Shown: positions 23,401-34,041 of the stretch, one piece after another
Position numbering within the stretch: the first letter of the stretch is position 1
Layout of the letters: the number at the start of each line of letters is the position of its first letter
The notes under the pieces: model-generated
What the model was told of the DNA's origin: nothing
What the model saw: only the letters and a program-made list of their open reading frames with translations
Databases searched by the model: none
Assembly: GCF_029227915.1 (NCBI RefSeq)
Contig: NC_079884.1
Span: forward strand, 7,132,001-7,192,000
Reading direction: 5' to 3'
Origin: Hydractinia symbiolongicarpus
Taxonomy: Eukaryota; Cnidaria; Hydrozoa; Anthoathecata; Hydractiniidae
DNA length: 60,000 nucleotides
Position numbers and translations under genes: made by a program

Positions 23401-23580
23401 TTTTAATGACAGATATAATTGTTTCTTATCCCTTGGCATATTACCACGGGCTGGGTCATGTAAAATTTCACGTAAGTGGTCACAACATTCGTTGAGAAGC
23501 GTGACCAATTTAATTTGATATTCATTGTTTGCGATCAATGCGTGGTGAGAAGATCCTGTTGGAGGTACTGCCGTTGCCAT
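10912..23580 (-). CDS. HEPN(DZIP3)-coiled coil-SF1 helicase-FN3-ankyrin protein, six-exon gene model
   Basis: The exons on the minus strand are 23580-20126, 19653-19376, 18899-16355, 16012-15746, 13186-12975 and 11402-10912. All five introns are GT-AG with phases 2, 1, 2, 2 and 1 that match on both sides, giving 7,248 nt or 2,415 codons plus stop without interruption. Domains in order: DZIP3-type HEPN (residues about 20-185), 21-residue heptad repeat stalk (about 201-1105), beta-rich linker (1152-1244), SF1 helicase-like ATPase (1245-2092), fibronectin type III (2093-2181), short linker, ankyrin repeats (2253-2415). The start is the first ATG of the exon. A splice-acceptor-like sequence just upstream (attatag before tcATGG) suggests a 5' UTR exon. 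The product is inferred to be an intracellular, possibly immune, sensor or effector. Joining of the last two exons is less certain than the first four. Confidence 0.7.
11810..12290. repeat. Three tandem units of about 140-165 bp
   Basis: Units begin at about 11811, 11979 and 12118 with cctagtctagcac, then tcgtcccc/cagggatttttt, and later ggctagtatgcttattccat. The CGTCCCCAGGG motif is the terminus seen in the dispersed MITEs of this window. The repeat lies in the last intron of the HEPN/helicase gene. Confidence 0.7.
12975..13186 (-). CDS. Exon 5: linker between FN3 and ankyrin region
   Basis: The exon has acceptor tttacag|CGAAGCG and donor TAGGAG|gtgaat. It encodes about 70 residues with a basic first half (LKHNQNKQETAVGLKSYLSK) and an amphipathic helix (IWTLVEKIISYCIQLHRLH). 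No family was recognised. The call rests on both splice sites and the phase match (2 in, 1 out) with exons 4 and 6. The intron upstream (13187-15745) is long and holds no exon I could support. Confidence 0.45.
15746..16012 (-). CDS. Exon 4: fibronectin type III domain
   Basis: The exon has acceptor aattttag|CCTTTATCC and donor CACAA|gtaaga. The 89 residues show the FN3 pattern: YPPGKVSN start, ILRWQQDADKYTVSR (strand B with Trp, strand C with Tyr), a second Trp, then IVDYMVIGESCKFCVIAKNHLGVSDDS, which carries the G-x-x-C/Y-x-F-x-V-x-A-x-N-x-x-G signature of strands F-G. Phase is 2/2 and it joins the helicase exon directly as RKNLYPPGKV. An FN3 domain on the same chain as a helicase is unusual. 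Confidence 0.75.
16242..16330. other. Imperfect 89-nt hairpin inside intron 3 of the HEPN/helicase gene
   Basis: The outer arms AGAACAAATT (16242-16251) and AATTTGTTCT (16321-16330) are inverse complements. So are the inner arms AAAGGAGAGA (16261-16270) and TCTCTCCTTT (16293-16302). The 3' arm has an extra stretch of about 9 nt. It may be a small MITE or a microRNA-like precursor. Confidence 0.4.
16355..18899 (-). CDS. Exon 3: superfamily 1 helicase-like ATPase
   Basis: About 848 residues. Exon-3 ORF numbering starts at the codon ending at 18891. Walker A GPLGSGKT is at 307-314 and Walker B LIIDE at 402-406. Motif III-like SFIIFFPQ is at 433-440. A motif IV-like arginine segment (LNRAMRTTRIIFQFL) is at 472-486, motif V (TTIEGSRGVEAAECICII) at 711-728 and motif VI EAMSRATQNLVLVSA at 741-755. 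The spacing and motif VI resemble UvrD-, Schlafen- or DUF2075-type SF1 ATPases. A Gln/Pro-rich low-complexity insert (about 532-560) separates the two RecA-like halves. The first 250 residues are mixed alpha/beta, and IQDEVKAG (164-171) could be a diverged nuclease-type E-x-K, which is only a suspicion. The exon ends GGAAAAA|gtaagt, so the raw stop is intronic. Confidence 0.85.
19376..19653 (-). CDS. Exon 2: beta-rich linker of the HEPN/helicase protein
   Basis: The exon has acceptor attttag|TTATATG and donor GAAG|gtgagt. It encodes about 93 residues with alternating hydrophobic strands (GDFVIKFDDDCFNW, KLLLLIYNHKS, GLSITLVDSESKTHLISIE). No family was recognised. Phase is 2 in and 1 out, matching both neighbours exactly. 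It could be a small beta-sandwich joining the stalk to the ATPase. Confidence 0.65.
20126..23580 (-). CDS. Exon 1: DZIP3-type HEPN domain plus long heptad-repeat coiled coil
   Basis: The N-terminal 185 residues match the HEPN domain found in DZIP3 and related animal proteins. Visible landmarks are GLFDITILCDVLINCC (87-102), the GGW turn, SVGAEIIRIRNERN (123-136) and a closing helix RLWNAIEGILKRLGY. The motif RNIVMH (135-140) fits the R-x4-6-H catalytic signature of HEPN RNases. From about residue 201 to 1105 the protein is made of about 43 copies of a 21-residue unit of three heptads (IKQNQDD, IKANKDN, IQQNEDG), with Ile at position a and Asn at position d. The frame stays open past the donor to a stop at 20029. 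The donor CCCAG|gtgtgt at 20126 continues in phase into exon 2, so the last 32 residues of the raw ORF are intron read-through. Confidence 0.88.
20240..22990 (-). repeat. 63-bp coding minisatellite, about 43 units
   Basis: The tandem unit of 63 bp encodes three heptads. Because 63 is divisible by three and the unit lacks stops in several frames, two other frames are also open for over 900 codons (plus strand 20194-22995, minus strand 20202-22946). These are shadows. Higher-order structure is visible: a block with the rare variants IQRNEDG and IQKNKGG occurs near 21760-21900 and again near 22385-22520, about ten units apart. Confidence 0.95.
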
Positions 23581-25200
23581 GACTATAATATATATAAGAT
23601 AATTTCAATTTCAAATCAAGAAGTATCAATAGAAGTTATAATTTTGATACTGGTTATCAACAAAATTTCTACAAGTTCATGGAAACTCGACTGTCGCAAC
23701 AAAGTCGATAGAGCTACATTGCATTTGTTATTTTATGTCCTGTAGTAACAGTACATCAATTATTTAAAACAACAAGAGAAAGGGAGATCATATAAAACGA
23801 ACACTTTACACCTTAAAACTTCACAAGTTTAATTTTTAAGATATATTTCCATTGGATCTGTATAACTGAACTATGATTTGTTTGAAAAAACGGACTTCGA
23901 GCTCCAGATTCGAAGTCCGTTTTTTGTGTTTTGCTCCACTCTCCCTCCTTTTTACTTCTTCATACAGAATAAAAACTGTCTCGCCTTTTTGTTAGCATCC
24001 ATTTGTCACCGCAGCCTTTTTACGCAACTTTATCAGTCAGTAAAACAGCCCAAGGCAGTTGCAAAATGTACATAAACTTAAATTCCAACATAGTGCGAGT
24101 ACTATGATTACCGTAATGTCATTTGATAAAAAAAACACAAGTTTTTTTTATTTATTGACTCTCGCCATCTATTTAAGTATATCATAATACGGTACAATAA
24201 TACTATTTAAGAGTTATTATACTGTTTGCATTTCGTGTTTCCGCAACACGACTTTTTTTCTCGCGCGCAAACAGACAGATAGAATACGGCTTTTATTAAA
24301 GAGATCAAAGAATGTTGACATAAATGTCTGTGGTCTGGTGAGTACTCTTTACAGATGGCGCATGTGATCAAAATAAATCTTCGCAAGTAAACCATACATA
24401 AATATTTGTGTTAAAAAAAACTTATGGACAGTTAACCTGAAATAGCTGACTGGTAAATGATAAAAAATGATCATAAAGCAAAATATATTCAAAACTAGCC
24501 TTATTTAAACAGAAGTTCCGCAAAAACTTTCCGAAAGGTTTTTACGCATAATAATGATGCATTTAAGTTCTTAACCTGGCATTTAATGCTTGTTCAGTAA
24601 TGGTTTATCCCGTTTCGACGCAGAGGTGGTAATTTATTTAACCCCGAGTTTTGACGCAGGGTCTGCTGGCTTGTATGTGATATAAAAATTGGTAATTTTC
24701 TTGCTAAGACAAACTGGAATTGGTGTATTAATATAATAGACGAATCTGTTAAACACGTGGGTGAATCGACTTTTTTACTTTTTTAATGTGTTGCTTCTTA
24801 TCATAAAACGGTTTGTTAATTTTAGTATCATAATATAGATGATAAAAAGACTTAAACAGAATAGGCAACACCAACGACTTAATTCAACGTGAATATGTCC
24901 CAACATAAATTTGTAACAAATCATTTACATTCATTGTAGTTACACAACCCGCAATTGAGATTAAATTGGCAGACAATGAAATTCCTAGCAAGTGAAATGA
25001 CTTTAATTTTGTCACGTGATTTGTTCTACCCAATCAAGAATGTAAATGGATGTTTTTAGGGGGATGTTTTATGTAGTCGCTTTTGTAGAAGAAATATTTT
25101 TACATACAAAAAATAACACGCAATTATATCTAATTACAGATAAGGTCCTTCTACATACACATAATTACAAACATATATTTTATGGAATATATGGGTTTAT
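23581..25200. other. 5' flank of the HEPN/helicase gene; no gene recognised
   Basis: No exon could be supported. The block holds a perfect hairpin at 23885-23925 and AT-rich sequence. The HEPN gene's promoter should lie here or beyond, but no convincing TATA/initiator pair in the right place was seen. Confidence 0.4.
23885..23925. other. Perfect 16-bp stem hairpin followed by T-run
   Basis: The arm AAAAAACGGACTTCGA (23885-23900) and its exact inverse complement TCGAAGTCCGTTTTTT (23910-23925) flank a 9-nt loop, gctccagat. It sits about 300 bp upstream of the HEPN gene start codon. The role is unknown; it could be a small-RNA precursor or the relic of an inverted-repeat element. Confidence 0.6.
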
Positions 25201-25220
25201 CCACGGGCTACCGACTAATT

Positions 25221-25346
25221 TATATTATTAATACCCGTCTACATGTGTCTGTAACGCAAAATAGTACCGTAAGTAGCAAGACGCACGCAAAGCGGTGTAA
25301 AAAGAACAAAAAAAAACCGTGGATTTTCTAACGGGTCATGGACTAG
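25221..25346 (+). mobile_element. Very short Helitron-like element
   Basis: The start (tatattattaatacccgtct, then gtgtctgtaacgcaaa) resembles the 5' end of the Helitron-like elements at 4355 and 56787. The end (gtggattttctaacgggtca then ggactag|t) resembles their 3' end. A further 3'-end-like sequence (atccacgggctaccgactaa) lies immediately upstream, ending at 25218. No coding. Confidence 0.35.
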
Positions 25347-25590
25347 TTTTTAATAGTCTCTTCCACGAAGAGGTTTTCGGTAAACAATAAAAGTGATGTC
25401 AGAAAAATACAAGATGCCCTGGGGACGAGGTTTTGTCTGGTCAGGAGGTTTTATATTTAATGTTTTTTATTATAAGTAGCTTAAAAAAAAGAAGTTATTT
25501 TTTCTTCTTAAAGCTCGTGCCCAGGGATTTTTTCTTCCACCGGCGCTGCATTTTTTGGCATCAGATATACAAAGAGACAACATATCCTGG

Positions 25591-26536
25591 CAGGGCCCGC
25601 GGCGACGGGCGGGCCACCCGGGCCGTGGCCCGACCAATTTCTTGCAAAGTAATAATTTTTTTTAGCTAGAACATTCTGATTTGAGAGTTCTTGTTCCAAA
25701 TAAAATAGCATTACATTAACGGTCTTTCTGTATAATTGACGTAATTGTCAGCGCCATCAAAGAGAGGTTTGAGCAACCTGCCTTCAAAGTATTTACAGAA
25801 GTGGAACAACTGTTGTTGAAGTTAATAAGTAAAACGCCAGCCGAAGAAGAAATGAAGACCGTTAATGCAAGTTTCTGTGATGACTTTGACGATCAATCGT
25901 TGTTGTGTGAATTGGAGTTGCTACCAACTATCTTTCGTGAATCCAGTCCTGTCAACTTCAGGGATGTTGTAGATGTTGTACAGTCGTTATCAACCGAAAA
26001 ACGAAAATTGATAAAAAATGTCGTCATCATCATACGATTGGTTTTAACAATGGGAGCTACATCCGCTACTCCGGAACGATTATTTTCTACGATGAGACGG
26101 TTGAAAACCTGGATACGTTCTAGCATGAATCAGAAAAGGTTCAACGATTTGTCATTGTTGAACGTACACAAGGAAATCTTAGATACGATTTCTTTAATAG
26201 ATATTGCCAATGAGTTTGGAAGGGCTCATCCATCTAGGCAAAATGTTTTTAGTATTTTTACAGAAAGCGATTTGTAACGTTTTTATTACTTTTTATGAAA
26301 AATGTAAAATAGATTTTTATTGATATTCTGTGAGAAAAAATAATTATTCCTCTGCAAAGAGTTTATTTTGACATACATTTCTGCTGTAGCTTATAGCTAA
26401 AGATGCTTGTTTTAGCCAATCTGAAGGGTCTTTATAGTAAAAATTTTCTCGGCCCGTCGGCGCCAACCAAGGTGCCGCCTCCTTAGTCACTATATTATGT
26501 GGCCCGACCACTTTACAAATCGCGCCGCGGGCGCTG
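25591..26536 (+). mobile_element. hAT-type DNA transposon remnant with TIRs and CCTGG target duplication
   Basis: The termini CAGGGCCCGCGGCG (25591-25604) and the inverse of 26523-26536 (CAGCGCCCGCGGCG) form imperfect TIRs. CCTGG flanks both ends (25586-25590 and 26537-26541). Subterminal direct repeats gtggcccgacca are at 25625-25636 and 26499-26510. An unoccupied relative of the insertion site is at 38155-38190 on the minus strand, where gtcctgggattgagg is continuous. The only coding is a C-terminal transposase fragment. A 5-bp target duplication is shorter than the usual 8 bp of hAT elements. Confidence 0.75.
25720..26277 (+). pseudogene. hAT transposase C-terminal (dimerisation) fragment, ZMYM1-like
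   Basis: The frame is open from about 25720 to the stop at 26275-26277. It encodes a segment beginning SAIKERFEQPAFKVF and the hAT dimerisation signature ATSATPERLFSTMRRLKTWI with RSSMNQKRFNDLSLLNVHKE after it. The catalytic core and the zinc finger of a complete transposase are missing, so this is a 5'-truncated remnant inside the element 25591-26536. It resembles transposases related to ZMYM1-type proteins. It has no start codon of its own in a good context. Confidence 0.75.
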
Positions 26537-27669
26537 CCTGGGATTGAAGTTGAGGAACCTATCTGCGCAAGAAATTGCGGTTCGAAGTCCAACTAACTTA
26601 ACTTACATAAAGGCTGAAATGCACGATTGTATTTTAATGTCTTTTATTTATTTCCATTTTAACATTTCACGTCAATAAATTAATACACGTCTATTTTTAT
26701 TTAATTACCCTCATTCTCCAATCACTATCACTTTCCTGTACCTGACCACATGATATGTTCAAAGTTCATATCGCTCTACTTACGTAAGCAACACAATCCA
26801 TAATGGCTGTAATTAGAACCCACTCCTCCATATTATCACAACACCTTCATTCCCAACTTTATATTAGACACCCCTAAAGTTTCACACTGCGATACACGCC
26901 CGAGCGTTTTTAAAGCATTGTAGTATATGTATGGAATTCCTTTATATTAGTACTAAAAATATTAGTACTAAAAACGTCAACGAAGGAGAGTTTTTGTTAC
27001 AAAACTGTATTTTGGAATGCAAATATTTTCAAGTATTTATTTATTTAATTACACACATCTTGTCAAGAGAAGAACATGAGTCATCATTTTTTACTTTTTT
27101 ACACTCTCTTGCCAAGTTCTATACTTCACCAAAGTTTTTGTCATCAACTCCACTTTTATTGCACATTTAAAGTTACAACATTACCAATTTCTAATTTTTT
27201 TTGCAATCTATATTTTTAGTAGCCATCGCCGTCAACCTCGTTCAAGGGCCTCTAATTGCTGTCCCTGACTGTGAGAAGAAGAAATATTGTCGGATGAGGT
27301 TGATTTTACTCAATTAGCATTTATTTTATATGAAACATGTTTATAGGAAACTCACATGTGAGTCTCTGTATTAAGAAAATTAAGAACATTTGCTACTAGA
27401 TCGCTGTGATTAATTTTAAAATAAAAGGTTAAGAAAAACCTGAGTCAGACTGACAATTCTTACATCAACATTCTATCTGTTTTATAGATGACAAAAATGC
27501 AAGTGAACAAACTTAATGCAAGAAAGCAAAATAAAAAGACAAGGAAATAAGGAAACAAAAAAAAACACAACATGAAAAACAGACAACAGCAGTATAAAAT
27601 CGAAAATATCACTTCAATAATATTTCAAAAAAAAAATTACTAAAAAAGATAAAGAAGTGACTAAACTCA

Positions 27670-27955
27670 CCAGTGTAACAGATTTCTTTTATATATATAT
27701 GTAATTATATGTCCTGTCCTGATATTCTTTCAACGTTAAATGCTGTTCGGCTGAAAAAAACAAAGAAGAAACTTTGAAGAAACAAGGAGACTTAACATCG
27801 AAATTATCAGTCAATAAGATTTTATCAAAATAGCTGGAGAACAACTGACTAAACTCACCCGTGAAACAGATTTTATATATAAATATTTGTATATAAATAT
27901 ATATTTATCTTTTTTTAAAAAATGTGCTGACGTTAAAAGTTGTTGAACTTTCTTC
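27670..27955 (-). other. Two tandem exon-like units with shared donor sites
   Basis: On the minus strand, tttttttcag|CCGAACAGC ... TTACACTG|gtgagtttagtcac (27755 to about 27672) is repeated as agatttcag|CGAAGAAAG ... TTTCACGG|gtgagtttagtcag (27957 to about 27860). The exonic parts are AT-rich and not clearly coding. A third related acceptor (acctttcag|TGAGGAAAG) lies near 34240. These may be exons of a noncoding transcript or of a decayed gene family. Confidence 0.3.
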
Positions 27956-30039
27956 GCTGAAATCTAAAAGTGTATGACAAACCAACCCTAAACTATATTA
28001 TGTTGTCTTATTGGTAATCGTCATGCAACATTGATTACATATATAATTATTCTTTTGTTCAACATAAAACAAATTATTTATATAGTCATGGTGTAATATA
28101 AAAAGTATTGTAATAATAATAACCAATCATATTTCTTTTCGTGTTTACGTAAGCGTATTTTCTCTCTCTAAACGACGTAAATCTAATCACATGACTACTA
28201 AGTTGCTTAGAACTTTCACAAGAAATTCTTTCTCATGCTACTCTTTAACTAGAACACAACAGACTTTAACTGCGTCCTACAGGACTGAACTATGATCTGA
28301 GCGACGCGTCTGTTTACGTGAATGTCTCGGGGCGAGAAACACGGCCAAAGGTGTTTGTGTGCCCGTGAACAGGAAAATATACCAGCAGGTAGCAGTCACT
28401 GATGCTTACTGCCCTTGTTCTGTTAATAATACATGGGAGTAGCTCATTTTGACCCAGTTGTAAATAAAAGAAGTGCTGCAATGAACAGTTCTGGTAAGTT
28501 AATAAATAAGGTAGCATTTGCTTATTTGTATAAAATCTCGCTAGTATTAGTAGAGAACGATCTCGTATGTCGTTTGCAAGTAGCAAAAGAAAACGATGTA
28601 GTAATGTTACGCACACATTTGGCAGTCAAGTATGTCCGATGGGTGTTATGGGACTATACTCGTCTATGTGTACAAGTGAAAACATGACTAAAAGTAATTG
28701 ATTGTAGCATATGTTGTCATTATATAGTAGACATTAATCACTGAGCATGGCAGTAAACATAGATGTGTCAAAGCAGTAGGTTAGAGTAAAAGCAATACCA
28801 AGATTCTTTTCAGGAATATATAGACTGCGGGTAGGTGACGCCGGTTTTTACCTCAAAGGTGCACTTAAATACCGTTCTATTGACTAAACAAGGGCTTAAT
28901 TTCTTTTTTGCGAGGTTAGTAAAATATTCGCAAAAAAGGATGTACGATGGAAGTGCTTTTTCATTTTCTTGAAGAGAAAAAACGGAGATAGTCGTGTTAC
29001 TATTCTTCTCCGTTTGTTTATTAATTTTCCAAATTTAGAGTTTTAAACTCCAGCTAAACAATAACAAACAAGCATCAATTCCGTTATGTTTATACCTTTT
29101 TCCAATTGTTGTTTCAAAACTTATTTTTTCATTATATATATTTATTTTTGCTTAATTGATTGCTAAAGCAACAAACTTTGTGGATTGTATTCACAAGAAA
29201 AGGAACAAAAGTGGTTGCTATGTTGATATTGAAAACAAAATTAGATACATACAAATAAATAATTTTGTTGATGTCTATGTTAGAGTGCTATGGTTAGAGA
29301 TAGTCAAACTGTTATTACAACTCCACAAAAAGGATTAACGAAAATTATGAAACCGGAGATTTAGTACTACGAATTAAAATATTCTTGTGTTCACGGTGGA
29401 AGAAAACTCAAAGGAAGAGGTTCTTGACAACGAGCTGTTCAGTATATGTTTTGTTTATATTAATTACCAACCTCGTTTCCAGACCTTTTTTATAACTTTG
29501 TTCTACTAACTGAACTTTTATATTTTTTTTAATACTATAAAGCAAGACTGCAAGTTTTCACTTCCTTAGCGAGTAGATGAATCTGGACAATTTTAAGAAG
29601 TCATAGAAATTCACGCATAATCACGAATTAAATGGGGTGGGCAATTCTCATCTACCTAACGATAATCAATAGTCATAGTTTCATTAAATATATAAAAAGA
29701 TAAGAATCTTAGTATAAATTATTGTTTGCATTTTTTTTTTATTACTTATGGAAGCTCTACAGGCTTACTTAATCAGAAGAAACTAAATGACAGTAAGAAA
29801 ATGGATCTTGGAGTATAATTATCATGATGTATTTCAATATCATTTTTTAGATAACAAATCAAAGTTGGACGTGCGCTGTTTTGAAATTTGCCCTGTCGTT
29901 TGTCCCAGGATTTATGAAGATTAATTCAACAGTTGAAGGGTGGAAATAAATCCGACAAAATAGGCATCTATGTCATGTGTTAAGTAAGCTAAGATGTTTT
30001 CCCGCCACATTCCAGTTAATTTAACTTTACTTTTCTACC

Positions 30040-30132
30040 AACTTCGTCCTTAAGGGGTTTTGCTTGTTTGATATCCACACCGTTAAGTAAGCGCTAGCGG
30101 CTATGACATAGGCAACAGACCCTAGGGACGAG
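30040..30132. mobile_element. Short MITE, family of 8715-8805
   Basis: The copy is bounded by aacttcgtccttaagggg and ccctagggacgag and contains agcgctagcggct, shared with the copies at 8.7 and 43.2 kb. Confidence 0.45.
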
Positions 30133-31744
30133 AATTCTTTTCTACATTTTGAGAATCAGTTTAAAATAAAACTTTGCTTTCAATTTGGTACATGGAAAAA
30201 ACAGTGAAATATCGATCCTGTTTTCAAACTAATCTTAGACTTAACAAGAATGCGTCACGAGAAAAAGATGAGAATTCCTACATTCATAGCAGGAGCAAAT
30301 TAATTGGCAGTTCGCTTACACTTCTTTTTTTTGGGAGGGATGTACTTTATTTTATACTATTTCAGCCTTCAATGTCTTGTTGTGTTCTTCAGAAAAAATT
30401 GCAAAATCCATTTTCATAATTTAATGCCAGTTGCGAAATTCATTTTCAAAGTTATTGTTAGTTCTATACTACGTTATTTTGTTTTTATTATCTATGAAGA
30501 AATTCTGACTAAGAATTTCCTTAACATGTTCTTTATTTTTGACACAATCTTCATCTCAAAGTGTTTTAATACAACCTTCTCATTAAAATATTATCTTTTT
30601 TTGTTTATGAAAAGCAAAACAAATATTCCGTGAAGCGTGTATTTTGTGTATAACTTTTAGTTTTATAAACAACCCAAAAACTTTGCTGATCCTAAACTGT
30701 TCCTCACTTGTTTCTTCTTGACTATCTATCTACAAACGAAAGACGGCAGACCATTTGGAACCATGCCACAAGTCAGTCCGACCTTCATCTCACAGAGAAT
30801 ACTGCGAGAAGAGTGCGCACCCATGCCAGTTAAATAAAACCAGAACATGGGAGAGGTTAGGTGCTGCGAAATTAACTTTTTAGACGAATGTTCCTATAAA
30901 CAATTATCATACCGACGAGTGTGCTTGGGATTTTTGTTTTATATAATATTTTTAACTCTTTTTACTTTCGTCTACCTGACCACATGATATGTTTAAAGTT
31001 CATATCGCCTTACTTACGTAAAAGCCCATAATGGCTGTAATTAAATATGTTTTGTTTTTAGTTTCGTGTATTAGACCACGATATTGTCTATGCGTAAAAT
31101 CATCTAGCGTAAACACACTCCATCGTATAATTCAAAAATAATTTTTATCTTTTTTAGTACACACCTATTTTGTATTTATCTGTCAGAAAACTTACCTTAT
31201 TGTTTTCATTGAACGCTCGCTTCTATTATTTAGGCTTCTTTACGATTGAATCCAAGTCCCCAATCTCTGTAATTAAAAAAAACAATCTATCACTATTACT
31301 TTTTTTCGGTTACCCTGACAACTTATCGCTATCACTTTCGTCTACTTGACCATATAATGACGTATATTCATTATACGCATTGTGATCAAATGTTTATTTG
31401 ATCACAATGACACCAGCCATTTAAACATTTACGGTTTCAAGCTTTTTTAATTCTCTGATACATGGGATAAAAAATAATATTAAATAGTATACGTTAATGA
31501 TATAATACACATTTTCAATTTTCAATAGAAGTACGTGCTCTTTCTTCGTATATGCTAAGAAAGGAGAAGTTTGGAATGCAAACATGATCAAGTGTTTATT
31601 TATTTAGTTACACATCTTGTCAATAACCATTGTCATAAGATGACAATGAGTTATCATTTTTTAATTTTTCAGACTATCTTACACAACGTTTTTGTCATCA
31701 ACTAATTTTTTTTGGAACGTATGTGAAAATACTGTACCAGTGTT

Positions 31745-32110
31745 TTAACTCTGCTCCCCTCCATAACTTTTAATATGCTTTTCCAAGCGCGACTAAACTT
31801 GATACAAAATGGATGCAGTGGTACCTGCTTAAAATTTAATTCCTTCAATTTTTAATGATAGGCAAACTCGTTATTTAAAATGTTTTTTCTTTTTTAATTT
31901 TCGAAGAAAATCCGAAAAAATCGGGAAGTCGGGTTAATAAATGCAAAACAAAATTATTCCCCTTGACGAAATATAGTTGTGTTAAGAGTTTAATGTTGTT
32001 AAGATAAGAATTTCTTTTAAATATAAGGGGTATTTTTGAGTAATAGTCAATACATACCACTCTGAGAGGGTTAAAAAGGATTTTTGGTACTCTGTTTTTG
32101 CTAAGCAATA
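31745..32110. mobile_element. Diverged internal fragment of the TTAA element
   Basis: The order of sub-sequences parallels 3520-4070: ctcccctccataac, then cgaaaaaatcgggaagtcgg with gttgtgttaagagttt, then gtatttttgagtaatagtca. Both termini are lost. An apparent 90-codon minus-strand ORF here is a by-product. Confidence 0.5.
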
Positions 32111-33339
32111 AATAGGGCGACTTTTTGTTTGAAATATATCTATTCAAGTGTTTATTTGTTTAATTGCACACAGCTTATCATAAGATGGCATGAGTCAGTT
32201 CTTGTACTTTCTGTATCGATTCCTCTTATCAAAATCTATACTTGACCGAACTTTCGCTATTTTATTGAAACTTGCCATTTCATTTTCCAATATCCTATAA
32301 TTACAGTTTCTATAACCCGTCATGACAACAACAATGACAATAAGTTTGCACTTTTGTTTTATTTTCAACGTCAACTTAGACCAAACAGACTAAGCATAAA
32401 CAAAATAGAACAAAATTCAATACAAATAAAAGAAGTTGTCTGGAATGTAAACATATATAAGTATTGATTTGCTTTCTTACGTAACATTTGTCACGAGATA
32501 ATGACAACGCAGTTATTGTACTTTGTACCTAGTACTCTTCTCACGAACTAAGTTTGAAATTTGTATGGGCGAATATTTTTCATAACGTTATTTTACAATT
32601 CTGCATAATGGACATGCTTTAATATTTCATTGTTCAGTTCAAAAAGGTATATGTACTAGTTATCGCACAGTGCCGAGAAAAGTATCGGCAATATTTTTTG
32701 AGTGTTTTTATGTTCTTGTTACATATTTCATGACCCTTTAGGCGAGTGAAATATACGAGAACTAAAAAATGAAAAAAATATCAGCTGATACTTTTTGAGG
32801 GCATGTGCGATAACTTGTTTATCATGTACTTATCATGTCTTATATGATGTTAATTTCACATAGTCGGTTGCACACTGCTTAATTATGTTCGCGATATTAA
32901 CAAGCATTGTTATGGGGGCCACTAAAATCACTGCAAGATAATTTATTTAATTTGTATTCATGAATTAATTGAATTTATGAAGTCACGTGCGTCTTAGATC
33001 ATTATAACAAATTATGTTCATGTCACGCTGAATGGAAATAAAAACTATTAATTTTTAAAAGAATAAATTATTATTGTTAAGCCAAATAACACAGAACTCC
33101 ATCGTCGTGCTTTAATATTATTCTTTTAAGTTGACTATAATAGTTGAATATAATTCAATTGTTTTTTTTCATAGCCGATGGGGAGCGCGTGCTCTATGAT
33201 TAATGACTATTTAATGACCATTGAAACAAAACAAAATTTACGAATCATAAAATGAATATTTGTGAAAATAAATTCACCGATTCACCGACTGTTTTCGTTT
33301 TTAAGAACATAATAGGCTTTTCCTACGAATTTTCAACCA

Positions 33340-33420
33340 ATCAAAGAAAAAATATAAGCTTTTTGCACGCTAAATCAGCCAATGAAAGGAAGAATATAAG
33401 CTTTTTGCACTCTGTATATG
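33340..33420. repeat. Imperfect direct repeat, two units
   Basis: The phrase ccaat(c/g)aaagaa..aatataagctttttgcac occurs twice about 42 bp apart. No gene in the surrounding kilobase. Confidence 0.5.
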
Positions 33421-34041
33421 TAAAAACTGCACTCTTTTCTCGGTTGAAAAACAAAATACAGCATATATTTCGTGCAGATTAGCCAATCAAGTTGCGAGAA
33501 AAGCTTAAATTATATGATAAGAGACGGTTAGAGTAAGTTCTCCGTCAAAATGTTGAATCATATCAAAATAATGAACTTTTGTTTCGCAGTAAAACCAGCT
33601 ATGATCCAATTTTAGTAAAATTGAAAGTTTGTTTCACCTGTGTAGTACGATGAGATGCTCTTTTTGTTATAAAATACTTTTTTTGCTAGCTTTAAATACG
33701 TAAGAAATATAATATACTTTTTTACTATTTAAACGTTTTACCTATGCCAAACAATGTTTTGTTTCTTAACAATTTCCAGATAGTGATAGTCTACAAAACT
33801 CTTGAAACAATTTTAAAATCATTGTTGCTGCTTAATTAGCTTTATTAACCATATTCTTGTATACTTTTACAAAAACCTGAGAATACACAAACTGGACATC
33901 CCTGCAAAACAATGCTTTAAATCGAAAGATGAAAATAATTCACTTTCTCTATTGCTTTGGGAGTTTTAAAAACACAGGAAAATCGATTAAACTTTTATTG
34001 TTGGATATCCATAGCTCAAAAAATTTTTTAAGACCTCAGAA

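Noticed and set aside
23603-23612. IRF/ISRE-like motif GAAATTGAAA just upstream of the HEPN start codon
   Set aside because: It lies only about 23 bp from the ATG, with the TATA-like run between, and next to a probable splice acceptor. The position does not fit a promoter element.
28314-28687. Opposed ORFs of 100 and 84 codons
   Set aside because: They overlap antiparallel in the same stretch, show no domain, and lie among decayed repeats.
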